Positions 56,427 through 64,000 of a stretch of 64,000 bases of DNA are shown here, piece after piece. This DNA comes from Rhizobium skierniewicense. GTDB lineage: Bacteria; Pseudomonadota; Alphaproteobacteria; Rhizobiales; Rhizobiaceae. Positions within the stretch are counted from its first letter, which is position 1. Every line of letters starts with the position of its first letter. Both the position numbers and the translations under genes were made by a program. Location of the stretch: the NCBI RefSeq assembly GCF_014196515.1, contig NZ_JACIDV010000008.1, forward strand, positions 1-64,000. The letters run 5' to 3'. Under the pieces are notes generated by a model, which worked only from the letters and a program-made list of their open reading frames with translations, ran no database searches and had not been told where the DNA came from.

Positions 56427-56455
56427 AAAAGGCCCGGATCGCTCCGGGCCTTTTT
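56427..56455. terminator. Bidirectional terminator downstream of gcvP
   Basis: AAAAGGCCCGGA (56427-56438) pairs with TCCGGGCCTTTT (56443-56454), with a TCGC loop. It serves the secreted-protein gene and the leftward gcv operon. Confidence 0.93.
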
Positions 56456-56470
56456 GTGTTCGTTCGCTTT

Positions 56471-59335
56471 TTATTCCGCAGCTTCCGCATACTCGCTCAT
56501 CGGCGGGCATGTGCAGATGAGGTTGCGGTCGCCGTAGACGTTGTCGACGCGGTTGACCGGTGACCAATATTTGTCCACCCGGAACGCACCCGGTGGGTAG
56601 CAGGCCTGTTCGCGTGAGTAGGGACGATCCCACTCGCCGACCAGATCTTCCACGGTGTGAGGCGCGTTCTTCAGCGGATTGTTGGTCTTGTCGGACCGGC
56701 CTTCCTCGATGTCGCGGGCTTCCTGACGGATAGCGAGCATCGCGTCGCAAAAGCGGTCGAGTTCGGCCTTTGGCTCGGACTCGGTCGGCTCGATCATCAG
56801 CGTACCGGCTACAGGCCAGCTCATCGTCGGGGCGTGGAAGCCGCAGTCGATCAAGCGCTTGGCAACATCGTCCACCGTCACGCCACAGCTGTCGTTCAGT
56901 GGACGGGTGTCGATGATGCATTCATGTGCCACGCGTCCGGCCTCGGACTTGTAAAGCACATCGTAAGCACCCTTCAGCCGTGCCGCGATGTAGTTGGCGT
57001 TCAGGATCGCGACCTTGGTCGCCTGCGTCAAACCTTCGCCGCCCATCATCAGGCAGTAGCTCCAGGAGATCGGCAGGATCGAGGGTGAGCCGAACGGTGC
57101 TGCCGAGACCGCACCTGAACGCCCATCGCTGGCCGGGTGGCCGGGCAGGTAAGGCGCCAGATGCGCCTTGACGCCGATTGGGCCCATACCGGGACCGCCG
57201 CCGCCGTGCGGAATGCAGAAGGTCTTGTGCAAGTTGAGGTGCGAAACGTCGGAGCCGATATCGCCCGGACGGGACAGGCCGACCATAGCGTTCATGTTGG
57301 CACCGTCGAGATAGACCTGGCCGCCATGCGCGTGCGTGATATCGCAAATTTCCCGGACCGTCTCTTCAAACACGCCGTGGGTCGATGGATACGTGATCAT
57401 GCAGCACGAGAGGTTGTCTGCGTACTGCTTTGCTTTTTCACGGAAATCATCGATATCGATATCGCCGTTTTCACGCACTTTCACCGGGATGACGCGCATT
57501 CCCACCATTTGCGCCGAGGCAGGGTTTGTGCCGTGTGCGGATGTCGGGATAAGGCAGAGATCACGATGCGCATCACCCCGTGCGAGGTGGTAGTTGCGAA
57601 TGGTCAGGAGACCCGCATACTCGCCCTGCGCACCGGAATTCGGCTGCATGGAGAAAGCGTCGTAACCGGTGACTTCGCACAGCTTGGCAGAGAGATCGTC
57701 GATCATCTCCTTGTAGCCCAGCGCCTGATCGGCTGGTACGAAGGGATGAATATCGGAAAATTCCGGCCATGTGATCGGCAGCATTTCGGCTGTCGCGTTC
57801 AGTTTCATGGTGCAGGAACCGAGCGGGATCATGGAGCGATCAAGCGCCAGATCGCGGTCCGAGAGACGGCGGATGTAACGGGTCATCTCGCTCTCGGCGC
57901 GGTTCATGTGGAAGATCGGATGCGTCATGTACTGGCTGGTGCGCAACAAATCTTTCGGCAGGCGGTACTCCGGTTCGAAATCCGAGATCGAGAAATGACC
58001 GCCAAAGGCACGCCAGACGGCTTCGAGCGTCGCCGGGCGTGTGCGCTCATCGAGACTCATGCCGATCTTGGTTGCGCCGATCTTGCGAAGGTTCACTCCA
58101 CCTGAAACAGCCGCGCCCAGGATAACGCCCTGCATGTGGCCAACATCGACGGTAATGGTGTCGAAGAATGTCTCAGGCTCGATCACGTAGCCCAGCTTTT
58201 CGAGCCCCTTTGCCATCAGCACGGCTTTCTGGTGGGTCTGCTGAGCAATGGCCTTGATGCCTTGCGGGCCGTGGAATACGCCATACATCGAGGCCATGAC
58301 GGCGAGAAGCACCTGCGCGGTGCAAATGTTGGACGTGGCTTTCTCGCGGCGGATGTGCTGCTCGCGTGTCTGGAGCGACAGGCGGTAGGCACGGTTGCCG
58401 CGCGCATCGACGGATACACCGACAAGACGACCAGGCATGGATCGCTTGATCGCATCCTTGACGGCCATGAAGGCTGCGTGTGGGCCACCGTAACCGACGG
58501 GAACACCGAAACGCTGAGAGGAGCCAATGGCGATGTCAGCCTTCATTTCGCCGGGCGATTTCAGAAGCGTCAGCGCCAGAAGATCGGTGGCCACGGCCGC
58601 AATCGCACCGGTCTGGTGCAAGCGCGAGATCAGGCCCGTGAAATTATTCACGTGGCCATGCGTTCCGGGATATTGGAACAGCGCACCGAAAACATCGACA
58701 GGGTCGAGATCGGTGAAGGGATTGCCGACAATGACGTTCCAGCCCAGTGGCGCGGCACGCGTTTGGATGAGCGCAATGGTTTGCGGATGGCAGTTGGCGT
58801 CCACGAAGAAGGCCGTCGCCTTGGACTTCGCCACGCGCTGGCACATGGCCATGGCTTCGGCAGCAGCCGTTGCTTCATCGAGGAGCGAGGCGTTGGCGAC
58901 ATCCAGACCCGTCAGATCGGAAATCATGGTCTGGAAGTTCAACAGCGCCTCAAGACGGCCTTGAGAAATTTCCGGCTGGTACGGCGTATACGCGGTGTAC
59001 CAGGCCGGATTTTCCAGAATGTTGCGCTGGATGACGGGCGGCGTGATGGTGCCGTAATAGCCCTGACCGATGAGCGAAGTCAGGACCTTGTTCTTGTTGG
59101 CGGTTTCGCGAAGACGATCCAGCGCCTCGCGTTCCGTCAGCGCAGTGCCCCAGGCGAGCGGCGTCTTCTGGCGAATGGAGGAGGGTACGGTCGCATCGAT
59201 GAGCGCATCCAGGCTGTTATAGCCGATGACCTTCAGCATATCCGTCATTTCCGACGGTGACGGCCCGATATGACGCCGGTTGGCGAAGTCATAGGGCTGA
59301 TAATCGGTGAAATGGAACTCTGTGGGAGTCGTCAT
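56471..59335 (-). CDS. gcvP: Glycine dehydrogenase (decarboxylating), P protein
   Basis: PLP enzyme that decarboxylates glycine and passes the aminomethyl group to lipoylated GcvH. The 954-residue homodimer-type protein has both halves: the N-terminal half ends near [15 protein letters not shown], and the C-terminal half has the PLP-lysine in [58 protein letters not shown] and [16 protein letters not shown] are diagnostic. Its start overlaps the gcvH stop by 1 bp (TAATG). It is the last gene of gcvT-gcvH-gcvP under a glycine riboswitch. Confidence 0.98.
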   Translation of the reverse strand: MTTPTEFHFTDYQPYDFANRRHIGPSPSEMTDMLKVIGYNSLDALIDATVPSSIRQKTPLAWGTALTEREALDRLRETANKNKVLTSLIGQGYYGTITPPVIQRNILENPAWYTAYTPYQPEISQGRLEALLNFQTMISDLTGLDVANASLLDEATAAAEAMAMCQRVAKSKATAFFVDANCHPQTIALIQTRAAPLGWNVIVGNPFTDLDPVDVFGALFQYPGTHGHVNNFTGLISRLHQTGAIAAVATDLLALTLLKSPGEMKADIAIGSSQRFGVPVGYGGPHAAFMAVKDAIKRSMPGRLVGVSVDARGNRAYRLSLQTREQHIRREKATSNICTAQVLLAVMASMYGVFHGPQGIKAIAQQTHQKAVLMAKGLEKLGYVIEPETFFDTITVDVGHMQGVILGAAVSGGVNLRKIGATKIGMSLDERTRPATLEAVWRAFGGHFSISDFEPEYRLPKDLLRTSQYMTHPIFHMNRAESEMTRYIRRLSDRDLALDRSMIPLGSCTMKLNATAEMLPITWPEFSDIHPFVPADQALGYKEMIDDLSAKLCEVTGYDAFSMQPNSGAQGEYAGLLTIRNYHLARGDAHRDLCLIPTSAHGTNPASAQMVGMRVIPVKVRENGDIDIDDFREKAKQYADNLSCCMITYPSTHGVFEETVREICDITHAHGGQVYLDGANMNAMVGLSRPGDIGSDVSHLNLHKTFCIPHGGGGPGMGPIGVKAHLAPYLPGHPASDGRSGAVSAAPFGSPSILPISWSYCLMMGGEGLTQATKVAILNANYIAARLKGAYDVLYKSEAGRVAHECIIDTRPLNDSCGVTVDDVAKRLIDCGFHAPTMSWPVAGTLMIEPTESEPKAELDRFCDAMLAIRQEARDIEEGRSDKTNNPLKNAPHTVEDLVGEWDRPYSREQACYPPGAFRVDKYWSPVNRVDNVYGDRNLICTCPPMSEYAEAAE

Positions 59336-59697
59336 TACGCAATAAGCTCCTTATAGGCCGCTTCATCCAGCAGCGCATCGGCGTCGGACGCGTTGGCAAG
59401 CTTGAGCTTGAAGAACCAGCCCGCACCCTGCGGATCGGAGTTGACCAGCGACGGGTCGTCGACGATGGACTGATTGATCTCGGTGATTTCGCCGTCAAGC
59501 GGACAATAGACGTCCGATGCTGCCTTGACGCTTTCAACCGTTGCGGCATCTCCATCCTTGGAGAAGGTTGCGCCGACTTCCGGCAATTCCACGAAGACCA
59601 GATCGCCCAACTGTTCTGCGGCGTGGGTGGTGATGCCAACAATTGCGACATCGCCTTCAATCTTCAGCCACTCGTGTTCTTGAGTAAATTTCAGCAT
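59335..59697 (-). CDS. gcvH: Glycine cleavage system H protein
   Basis: A 120-residue lipoyl carrier that shuttles the aminomethyl group between P, T and L proteins. It starts [20 protein letters not shown] and has the lipoyl-lysine Lys58 in [13 protein letters not shown], then [16 protein letters not shown] precedes the ATG. It needs LipA, encoded in this window, for activity and uses LpdA as the L protein. It overlaps gcvP by 1 bp. Confidence 0.97.
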   Translation of the reverse strand: MLKFTQEHEWLKIEGDVAIVGITTHAAEQLGDLVFVELPEVGATFSKDGDAATVESVKAASDVYCPLDGEITEINQSIVDDPSLVNSDPQGAGWFFKLKLANASDADALLDEAAYKELIA

Positions 59698-59712
59698 TGG
59701 TCTCTCCGGAAA

Positions 59713-60852
59713 CTAGCGTTTGTACGTGGGTGTAATGAAGGGCAGGGCAGCAACGGCCACTGGCAGATACTTGCCGCGAACTTCCGCGAAAATAGCCGTG
59801 CCAGGTGTCGCGAATTCTTTTGGCACGTAACCCATGGCGACAGGGCCTTCGACCGTCGGGCCGAAACCCCCCGATGTGACTTCGCCGATTTCAGTCTTGC
59901 CTTCTGCGTCGGCAAACAGCTTGGCGTGGCCGCGCACGGGCGCCTTACCTTCCGGCTTCAGGCCTACGCGGCGGCGGGTCGTGCCGTTTGCCAGCTCACC
60001 CAAAATTCGATTTGCACCAGGAAAACCGCCCTCGCGATCACCTCCTGTCCGACGCGACTTCTGTATCGCCCAGTCAAGCGAGGCTTCGATCGGCGAGGTC
60101 GTGGTATCGATATCATTGCCGTAAAGGCAGAGACCAGCCTCGAGACGCAGGCTGTCGCGAGCACCAAGGCCAATGGCTTCACAGTCAGGGTGTGCAAGCA
60201 GCGCGTTCGCAACCTCTTCGGCCTTGTCGGATGGAACAGAAATTTCAAAACCGTCTTCGCCGGAATATCCGGACCGGGAGACGATGCAGGGAACGTCATG
60301 CAGCGGAATTTCACGCACATCCATGAATTTCATGGCGGACACGCCCGTCCAAAGTTCGACCAGAACAGCCTCGGCACGGGGACCCTGGAGAGCAATCAAA
60401 GCGCGGTCATCGAGCAGTGTGATATCGCAGCTATCGGAAAGATGCGCTGTCATATGCGCAACGTCCGCGTCCTTGCAGGCGGCGTTTACGACGACGAAAA
60501 GATGATCGCCACGGTTGGTGATCATCAGGTCGTCCAGAATGCCACCATTGTCATCGGTGAAGAAGCCATAGCGCTGACGGCCTTCTTTCAGAGTGAGGAT
60601 ATCGACGGGAACCAGCTTTTCGAGTGCCAGCGCTGCGTCTTCAACCTTCCCTGACTTTGCCCTCACGATAACCTGACCCATGTGGGATACGTCGAACAGC
60701 CCGGCGGATGTGCGGGTGTGCAGGTGCTCCTTCATGACCCCGGCAGGGTAATGCAGAGGCATATCATAACCTGCGAAAGGCACCATGCGCGCGCCAAGAG
60801 ACATATGAAGGGAATGCAGTGGTGTGACTTGTAACTCGGCTGTATCGGCCAA
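59713..60852 (-). CDS. gcvT: Aminomethyltransferase, glycine cleavage T protein
   Basis: A 379-residue folate enzyme that transfers the methylene group to tetrahydrofolate and releases ammonia. Signatures: HMSLGARMVPFAGYDMPLHY, AGLFDVSHMGQVIV, YSGEDGFEISVPS, LGARDSLRLEAGLCLYGNDI and the C-terminal EVTSGGFGPTVEGPVAMGYV. The start is a TTG at 60852: GGAGG lies 5 nt upstream and no ATG fits. It is the first gene of the operon, directly behind the riboswitch. Confidence 0.96.
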   Translation of the reverse strand: MADTAELQVTPLHSLHMSLGARMVPFAGYDMPLHYPAGVMKEHLHTRTSAGLFDVSHMGQVIVRAKSGKVEDAALALEKLVPVDILTLKEGRQRYGFFTDDNGGILDDLMITNRGDHLFVVVNAACKDADVAHMTAHLSDSCDITLLDDRALIALQGPRAEAVLVELWTGVSAMKFMDVREIPLHDVPCIVSRSGYSGEDGFEISVPSDKAEEVANALLAHPDCEAIGLGARDSLRLEAGLCLYGNDIDTTTSPIEASLDWAIQKSRRTGGDREGGFPGANRILGELANGTTRRRVGLKPEGKAPVRGHAKLFADAEGKTEIGEVTSGGFGPTVEGPVAMGYVPKEFATPGTAIFAEVRGKYLPVAVAALPFITPTYKR

Positions 60853-60924
60853 GGACGCCTCCAGGGTTACGCGATGTCGCGCGGGCTCATGTCAAGACAC
60901 CGTTGAAAGTGCCGGGTTCAAGAG

Positions 60925-61090
60925 CCCCCTCTGTCCTTGTCGCCTGAGATTGTTATCCCTTCGGCGAGCCGTCCTTGTGCAGGTGGCTTCTCTCCAGAGT
61001 TCCGTCCTTTTCCGCTGGTCCTTTTGCCTGAGAGTTTCCGGGGCGGTTGCTCCTTCGGCCCCGCATTGAAGCGGTGTCTCCCAGCGGGAT
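60925..61090 (-). promoter_or_regulatory. Tandem glycine riboswitch
   Basis: Read leftwards, two aptamers are visible. The first (about 61087-61010) has GGGAGAC, then CCGAAGGAGCAACC, then CTCTCAGGCAAAAGGACC. The second (about 61000-60935) has ACTCTGGAGAG, then GCCGAAGGGATAACAATCTCAGGCGACAAGGAC with the same motifs, kept here as two short blocks. Both sit upstream of gcvT. By family knowledge, glycine binding turns the gcv operon on. Confidence 0.93.
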
Positions 61091-61098
61091 AGACCTTC

Positions 61099-61126
61099 AT
61101 TATCTGCTAAGCCAGTTTCTTGGCAA
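61099..61126 (-). promoter_or_regulatory. Predicted sigma-70 promoter of the gcv operon
   Basis: On the minus strand TTGCCA (61126-61121) and GATAAT (61104-61099) are separated by 16 bp; each matches the consensus at five of six bases. It lies right before the glycine riboswitch, so transcription would start near 61092. Confidence 0.6.
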
Positions 61127-61220
61127 GGACCAAATGACGCAGCCAAGCAGTTTTTTGTTCCGCTTGCGCCATCCCTGACACGAGACGGCGGCACGTCGCC
61201 TGCGCTTTTCGCGAAGGCAG

Positions 61221-61406
61221 CTAACCGGCTTTTTTCTCCGGCAGCTTTTTGTGCTTGGTAGACGCCAAATCCTCAAGTTCCTTTTCTGTCATGGACTTAG
61301 CCATGGTTTTTGAAGCACCTTGTAAGCGTGATTTTGGCATGTCGCCGCGTTTGGCGGCAAGTGCGGCCCCGGCTGCTTTCTGTTGGGCTTTGGACTTTGC
61401 GGGCAT
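61221..61406 (-). CDS. DUF3008 family small basic protein
   Basis: A 61-residue Lys/Ala-rich protein, MPAKSKAQQKAAGAALAAKR, followed by SRLQGASKTMAKSM and ELEDLASTKHKKLPEKK. This matches the DUF3008 family, whose pattern is PAKSxAQQxAAGAAL, found widely in proteobacteria and of unknown function. Its composition suggests a nucleic-acid-binding or disordered protein. The start at 61406 follows GAGGAACAG; the frame continues upstream to 61589 without family sequence. Confidence 0.85.
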   Translation of the reverse strand: MPAKSKAQQKAAGAALAAKRGDMPKSRLQGASKTMAKSMTEKELEDLASTKHKKLPEKKAG

Positions 61407-61536
61407 GATGATCTGTTCCTCAGGGTTTTCGAATGGTGGGGAAACGTGTCTTTGAATGCGGTGGTTCCCATCGCGCGCAATTGCGCTTTGATTTACGACA
61501 AAAACCGAGATATCGCTTCGTGTCATGAGAGCCTCG

Positions 61537-61944
61537 ATGAGCAAGCAACTGGTATCGGCGACAACGATTCTGCGCATCTTTTGCGCCACGCTGATGCTGT
61601 CGCTGGGTTTTGCTCACAGGCCGGTCGAGGCTTTGGCGGCTCCTGCGCGTGCTTTCGATGAAGCCTACCGTTTTCCCGACGGAAGTTTTGCCGAGATTTG
61701 CGAAGCGCATGCAGATGTCGATGCGCCTCATAAAACCAGGAAGTCGGATCACTCAGGCATGCCGTCGCTCTTTTGCGACGCCTGCCGTCTGGCGTCCTCC
61801 ATTCTTCTCCCAACACCGGACGCGACGTCCTGGGTGAGGGCGCATTTCGCGTGGCTGGACAATCGCCCTACGCCTTACATGTCGCCATCGCAGAGTGTCG
61901 ATGACCACCGCCCCAGAGCCAGGGCACCGCCTGTTCCTCTTTGA
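61537..61944 (+). CDS. DUF2946-like exported protein
   Basis: A 135-residue protein with an N-terminal hydrophobic signal (TTILRIFCATLMLSLGFA) and then a Cys/His-containing region: FAEICEAHADVD, KSDHSGMPSLFCDACRLASS. The CDAC motif with upstream His residues resembles DUF2946, small periplasmic proteins found beside copper genes. Its position 70 bp before the copper-binding fusion protein supports a role in metal handling. ATG 61537 has GAGAG upstream; an in-frame ATG at 61525 is also possible. Confidence 0.65.
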   Translation: MSKQLVSATTILRIFCATLMLSLGFAHRPVEALAAPARAFDEAYRFPDGSFAEICEAHADVDAPHKTRKSDHSGMPSLFCDACRLASSILLPTPDATSWVRAHFAWLDNRPTPYMSPSQSVDDHRPRARAPPVPL

Positions 61945-62014
61945 TCCTGATAATAACTTTTGCCTGAAACGATGATTGCCGCGCTCCAGGAGCCGCAATC
62001 GAGAGGATTCAAAG

Positions 62015-63016
62015 ATGAATATTCGTCACATTTCGCTGTACACCGCTTTGCTGACATCCGCTTCTGCCCTGCCGGCGCTCGCTCACACCAGCTTCGTCAA
62101 CACCACAGCCGCACAGGAAAGCACCATCGTCGCCGCCCTTCAGGTTCCGCATGGCTGCGAGAGTGGCCTTGCCACCACAGAGGTGCACATCAAGCTTCCG
62201 GAGGGCTTCATTTCGGCGAAACCACAACCCAAGGCAGGTTGGGACATCGAGGTCATGCAAGGCGATTACCAGAAGAGTTACATGAACCACGGCACCGAGG
62301 TTAAAAGCGGACCGGTGGAAATTCGCTGGAAGGGCGGCGATTTGCCGGATGCCTATTACGATACCTTCAATGTGCAGGGGAAGATTTCCGGCGTCGATGC
62401 GGATACCAACCTGCCATTCAAGGTGACGCAGGTGTGCGGGAAGCAGGGAACAGCACGCTGGGATGAGATTGCCGCAAACGGCCAGGACCCGCATGCGCTC
62501 AAAAACCCGGCACCCACCATTCACATCGTCGCCCAGCAATCTTCAGGCATGGAGCATGACCACAGCTCGGCTGCCCCAGATCACGGCGCCATGGAAGCGA
62601 TGGAGGATGTCGTCAAAGTCGGAGATTTGGAAATCTCTGATGCGATGAGCAAGGCCATGCTTCCCGGGCAGCCGGTCGGCGGCGGTTTCGTTACGATCAA
62701 GAATGATGGTTCTGTTGATGATCGTCTGGTTTCGGTGGCGTCGCCACTCGCCGGTCGTGCCGAAATTCATGAAATGGCGATGGTCAATGATGTCATGAAA
62801 ATGCGCAAACTGGATGCCGGTATCGCCATTCCCGCTGGCAAAACGGTTCAGCTGACGCCGGGGGGCCTGCATTTCATGTTCTTTAATGTCAGCAAACCCT
62901 TCGCCGAGGGCGATAAGGTACCGGTAACACTGACGTTCGAAAAGGCCGGGAGGGTCGATGTGATGATGAACGTCGGCTCAGCCAGGGGTGGCCAGGAAAA
63001 GCATCAGCACAACTGA
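62015..63016 (+). CDS. Periplasmic copper protein, YcnI (DUF1775)-PCuAC fusion
   Basis: A 333-residue exported protein joining two copper-binding domains. Signal peptide 1-23 ends ALA, leaving His24 as the mature N-terminus, the residue used for Cu(II) binding in YcnI. Residues 24-172 are DUF1775 (TSFVNTTAAQESTIVAALQV, GCESGLATTEVHIKLPEGF). A Met/His-rich linker (GMEHDHSSAAPDHGAM) follows. Residues 200-333 are a PCu(A)C domain with H252, M263, H286 and M288 in the H-x10-M...H-x-M arrangement. AGAGGA sets the start. It probably feeds copper to cytochrome oxidase assembly or buffers it; this is inferred. Confidence 0.9.
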   Translation: MNIRHISLYTALLTSASALPALAHTSFVNTTAAQESTIVAALQVPHGCESGLATTEVHIKLPEGFISAKPQPKAGWDIEVMQGDYQKSYMNHGTEVKSGPVEIRWKGGDLPDAYYDTFNVQGKISGVDADTNLPFKVTQVCGKQGTARWDEIAANGQDPHALKNPAPTIHIVAQQSSGMEHDHSSAAPDHGAMEAMEDVVKVGDLEISDAMSKAMLPGQPVGGGFVTIKNDGSVDDRLVSVASPLAGRAEIHEMAMVNDVMKMRKLDAGIAIPAGKTVQLTPGGLHFMFFNVSKPFAEGDKVPVTLTFEKAGRVDVMMNVGSARGGQEKHQHN

Positions 63017-63020
63017 TCAG

Positions 63021-63055
63021 AAAGAGCTGCCGGGGAGAGATCTCGACCCGGCAGC
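63021..63055 (-). terminator. Intrinsic terminator, leftward
   Basis: GCTGCCGGG (63026-63034) pairs with CCCGGCAGC (63047-63055). On the minus strand the stem is followed by TCTTTCT. It serves the gene at 63077-63364; the plus side lacks a T run. Confidence 0.55.
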
Positions 63056-63076
63056 CAATCTTGTAGACGAAATCGC

Positions 63077-63364
63077 TCAGATATCTGCGCGACCCTTGTT
63101 TTCCTCATAGGCTTCGATGACTTCCTCAAGAGTAACCTGCGGGTTCTGATGTTGTCCGGCGGTCAGAAAATGCGCCGACATTGCGGATGGCATGACGACG
63201 GCGTTCATCACATTGATGTCAGTCTCGTCCCTCTGACCCGTCTTGCGCGTGAGCTCGCGAACGGCCTGCTCGACCTCCGCCTTTCTCGACGGACGCTGGA
63301 CAGACTTGATGCTATCAGCCACATATCCGGCGGTGGTCGCTGAGACTGTCAAAACTTGCACCAT
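63077..63364 (-). CDS. Hypothetical small protein
   Basis: A 95-residue soluble protein of no family I recognise. The first part, VLTVSATTAGYVADSIKSVQ, could be a short hydrophobic segment. The middle RKAEVEQAVRELTRKTGQRD is helical and charged, and the end TLEEVIEAYEENKGRADI is acidic. The ribosome binding site is unusually strong (AGGAGGGTGAT just before the ATG), and a terminator-like hairpin follows, so the gene is very likely real. Confidence 0.65.
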   Translation of the reverse strand: MVQVLTVSATTAGYVADSIKSVQRPSRKAEVEQAVRELTRKTGQRDETDINVMNAVVMPSAMSAHFLTAGQHQNPQVTLEEVIEAYEENKGRADI

Positions 63365-63574
63365 GCGATCACCCTCCTGATCTTGAATTGTACCACGTTA
63401 TCAGCGGCGAATTTATTCTCAATTAAATCCATCGGTTGTATTTGAGGCGTGTCTTCATGAATTCGTCAATGGATTTTTTATGACGTTTGGGATGTTGGGT
63501 ATTTTCTCTTTCCTGATCTTTGTCGTAGACATCGTTTCGGCTTTCATTGTTGTCCGTTCCTGCTGGAGAACCCC

Positions 63575-63952
63575 ATGCTCAACATTGCCCTTGTGGCTTT
63601 CGGAGGCGCAATCGGCTCGGTTGCCCGTTATCTCGTTGGCGTTTGGAGTGTGCGTCTCGCTGGCCCGAATTTCCCTTGGGGTACGATGACCGTCAACATC
63701 GTTGGTGCGTTCCTGATCGGCCTCCTGGTCGAGGTGGTGGCCCGCCGCTTTGACGCTTCGGCCGAAATCCGGGTGTTTGTCGTCACGGGTGTCCTTGGCG
63801 GCTTCACGACCTGGTCGTCCTTCACGCTGGATGCGGTGGCGCTTTTCGAGCGTGGAGACGTCGGGCAGGCGGCGCTTTATCTCGCGGGAAGTCTCACCCT
63901 TTCTTTCACCGCCATCTTTGCCGGGCTGGCCTTGGGACGCAGTTTGTTCTAA
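63575..63952 (+). CDS. crcB: Fluoride channel CrcB/Fluc
   Basis: A 125-residue, four-helix dual-topology fluoride exporter. Helix 1 reads IALVAFGGAIGSVARYLVG with the conserved G-x-x-x-R-Y. The pore helix reads PWGTMTVNIVGAFLIGLLVE with the key Asn, and GVLGGFTTWSSFTLDAVALF carries the Phe-box and central Na+ site TTWSSF. The size is typical. No fluoride riboswitch was recognised in the 210 bp upstream. Confidence 0.96.
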   Translation: MLNIALVAFGGAIGSVARYLVGVWSVRLAGPNFPWGTMTVNIVGAFLIGLLVEVVARRFDASAEIRVFVVTGVLGGFTTWSSFTLDAVALFERGDVGQAALYLAGSLTLSFTAIFAGLALGRSLF

Positions 63953-63963
63953 AGGCAACACAA

Positions 63964-64000
63964 ATGCCGCACATCAACGATGCGGCGCCCAATAAAAGAA
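63964..64000 (+). CDS. Start of a gene running off the window
   Basis: An ATG at 63964, 11 bp after the crcB stop, is preceded by AAAGG at 7 nt and reads MPHINDAAPNKR before the window ends. Twelve codons are too few to assign a product. The close spacing suggests an operon with crcB. Confidence 0.4.
   Translation, partial: MPHINDAAPNKR

Noticed and set aside
63365-63574. Fluoride riboswitch upstream of crcB.
   Set aside because: The conserved GGxGAUGG...CCUxxUGGCUUCUGAUG-type arrangement was not seen.

Overview
The window looks like a chromosomal segment of an alphaproteobacterium of the Rhizobiaceae, most likely the Agrobacterium/Rhizobium group. The evidence is established gene orders and families: dusB(nifR3)-ntrB-ntrC-ntrY-ntrX-trkA-hfq-hflX in one run, a pyruvate dehydrogenase operon whose E1-beta carries its own lipoyl domain, fused IspDF, DUF1127 and DUF2849/DUF934 proteins, and an NtrX without the GAFTGA loop. 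No insertion sequence, prophage, plasmid function or CRISPR array was seen. Nearly all genes are housekeeping or conserved rhizobial genes. The first 90 bases are almost pure C and look like an assembly artefact at a contig end.

Layout. 0.2-4.2 kb: two tiny DUF1127 genes, each followed by its own terminator, tRNA-Leu(TAG), tig and an exported protein. 4.2-9.4 kb: soluble transhydrogenase, a DUF1003 protein, nadE, a TolB-like propeller protein and a small membrane protein. 9.5-17.1 kb: an OsmC protein, a tightly coupled set (YdeP-type molybdoenzyme, winged-helix protein, degenerate peptide deformylase), mgtE, a MerR regulator with a palindromic putative operator, and two membrane proteins. 17.1-22.4 kb: an unexplained intrinsic terminator, cobU, a periplasmic protein, an M19 dipeptidase, gnd and ftsB. 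22.5-30.5 kb: pdhA-pdhB-pdhC, a zinc-ribbon ORF, an SGNH esterase, lpdA, two GlsB-like proteins and lipA. Here the lipoyl-dependent complex, its E3 and the enzyme that makes its cofactor lie together. 30.5-35.5 kb: an exporter with a neighbouring AraC regulator, small genes, a P-loop protein, a COQ10/RatA-like protein, and pncC-like plus ispDF.

35.6-46.4 kb is the nitrogen-regulation block: dusB-ntrBC with 4-bp overlaps, ntrYX, trkA, hfq with a very strong terminator, and hflX. 46.6-49.3 kb holds a diguanylate cyclase, mazG and a nucleoside deaminase. 49.5-54.4 kb is an assimilatory sulfite-reduction cluster (cysG, DUF2849, cysI, DUF934) followed by fpr, which probably supplies electrons. 54.5-56.4 kb has an MFS transporter and a secreted protein. 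56.5-61.1 kb is the glycine cleavage operon gcvT-gcvH-gcvP, read leftwards from a recognisable promoter and a tandem glycine riboswitch. 61.2-64 kb has small proteins, a periplasmic copper pair (DUF2946-like plus a YcnI-PCuAC fusion), the fluoride channel crcB and the first codons of another gene.

I found no clearly new multi-gene system. The best leads are: a peptide-deformylase homologue that has lost two of three metal ligands and is coupled to a formate-dehydrogenase-like enzyme; a membrane acyltransferase-like protein ending in a twin CX3C tail; an orphan terminator that implies an unannotated RNA; and a MerR-type palindrome sitting between promoter elements. All assignments come from reading motifs by eye, with no database search.
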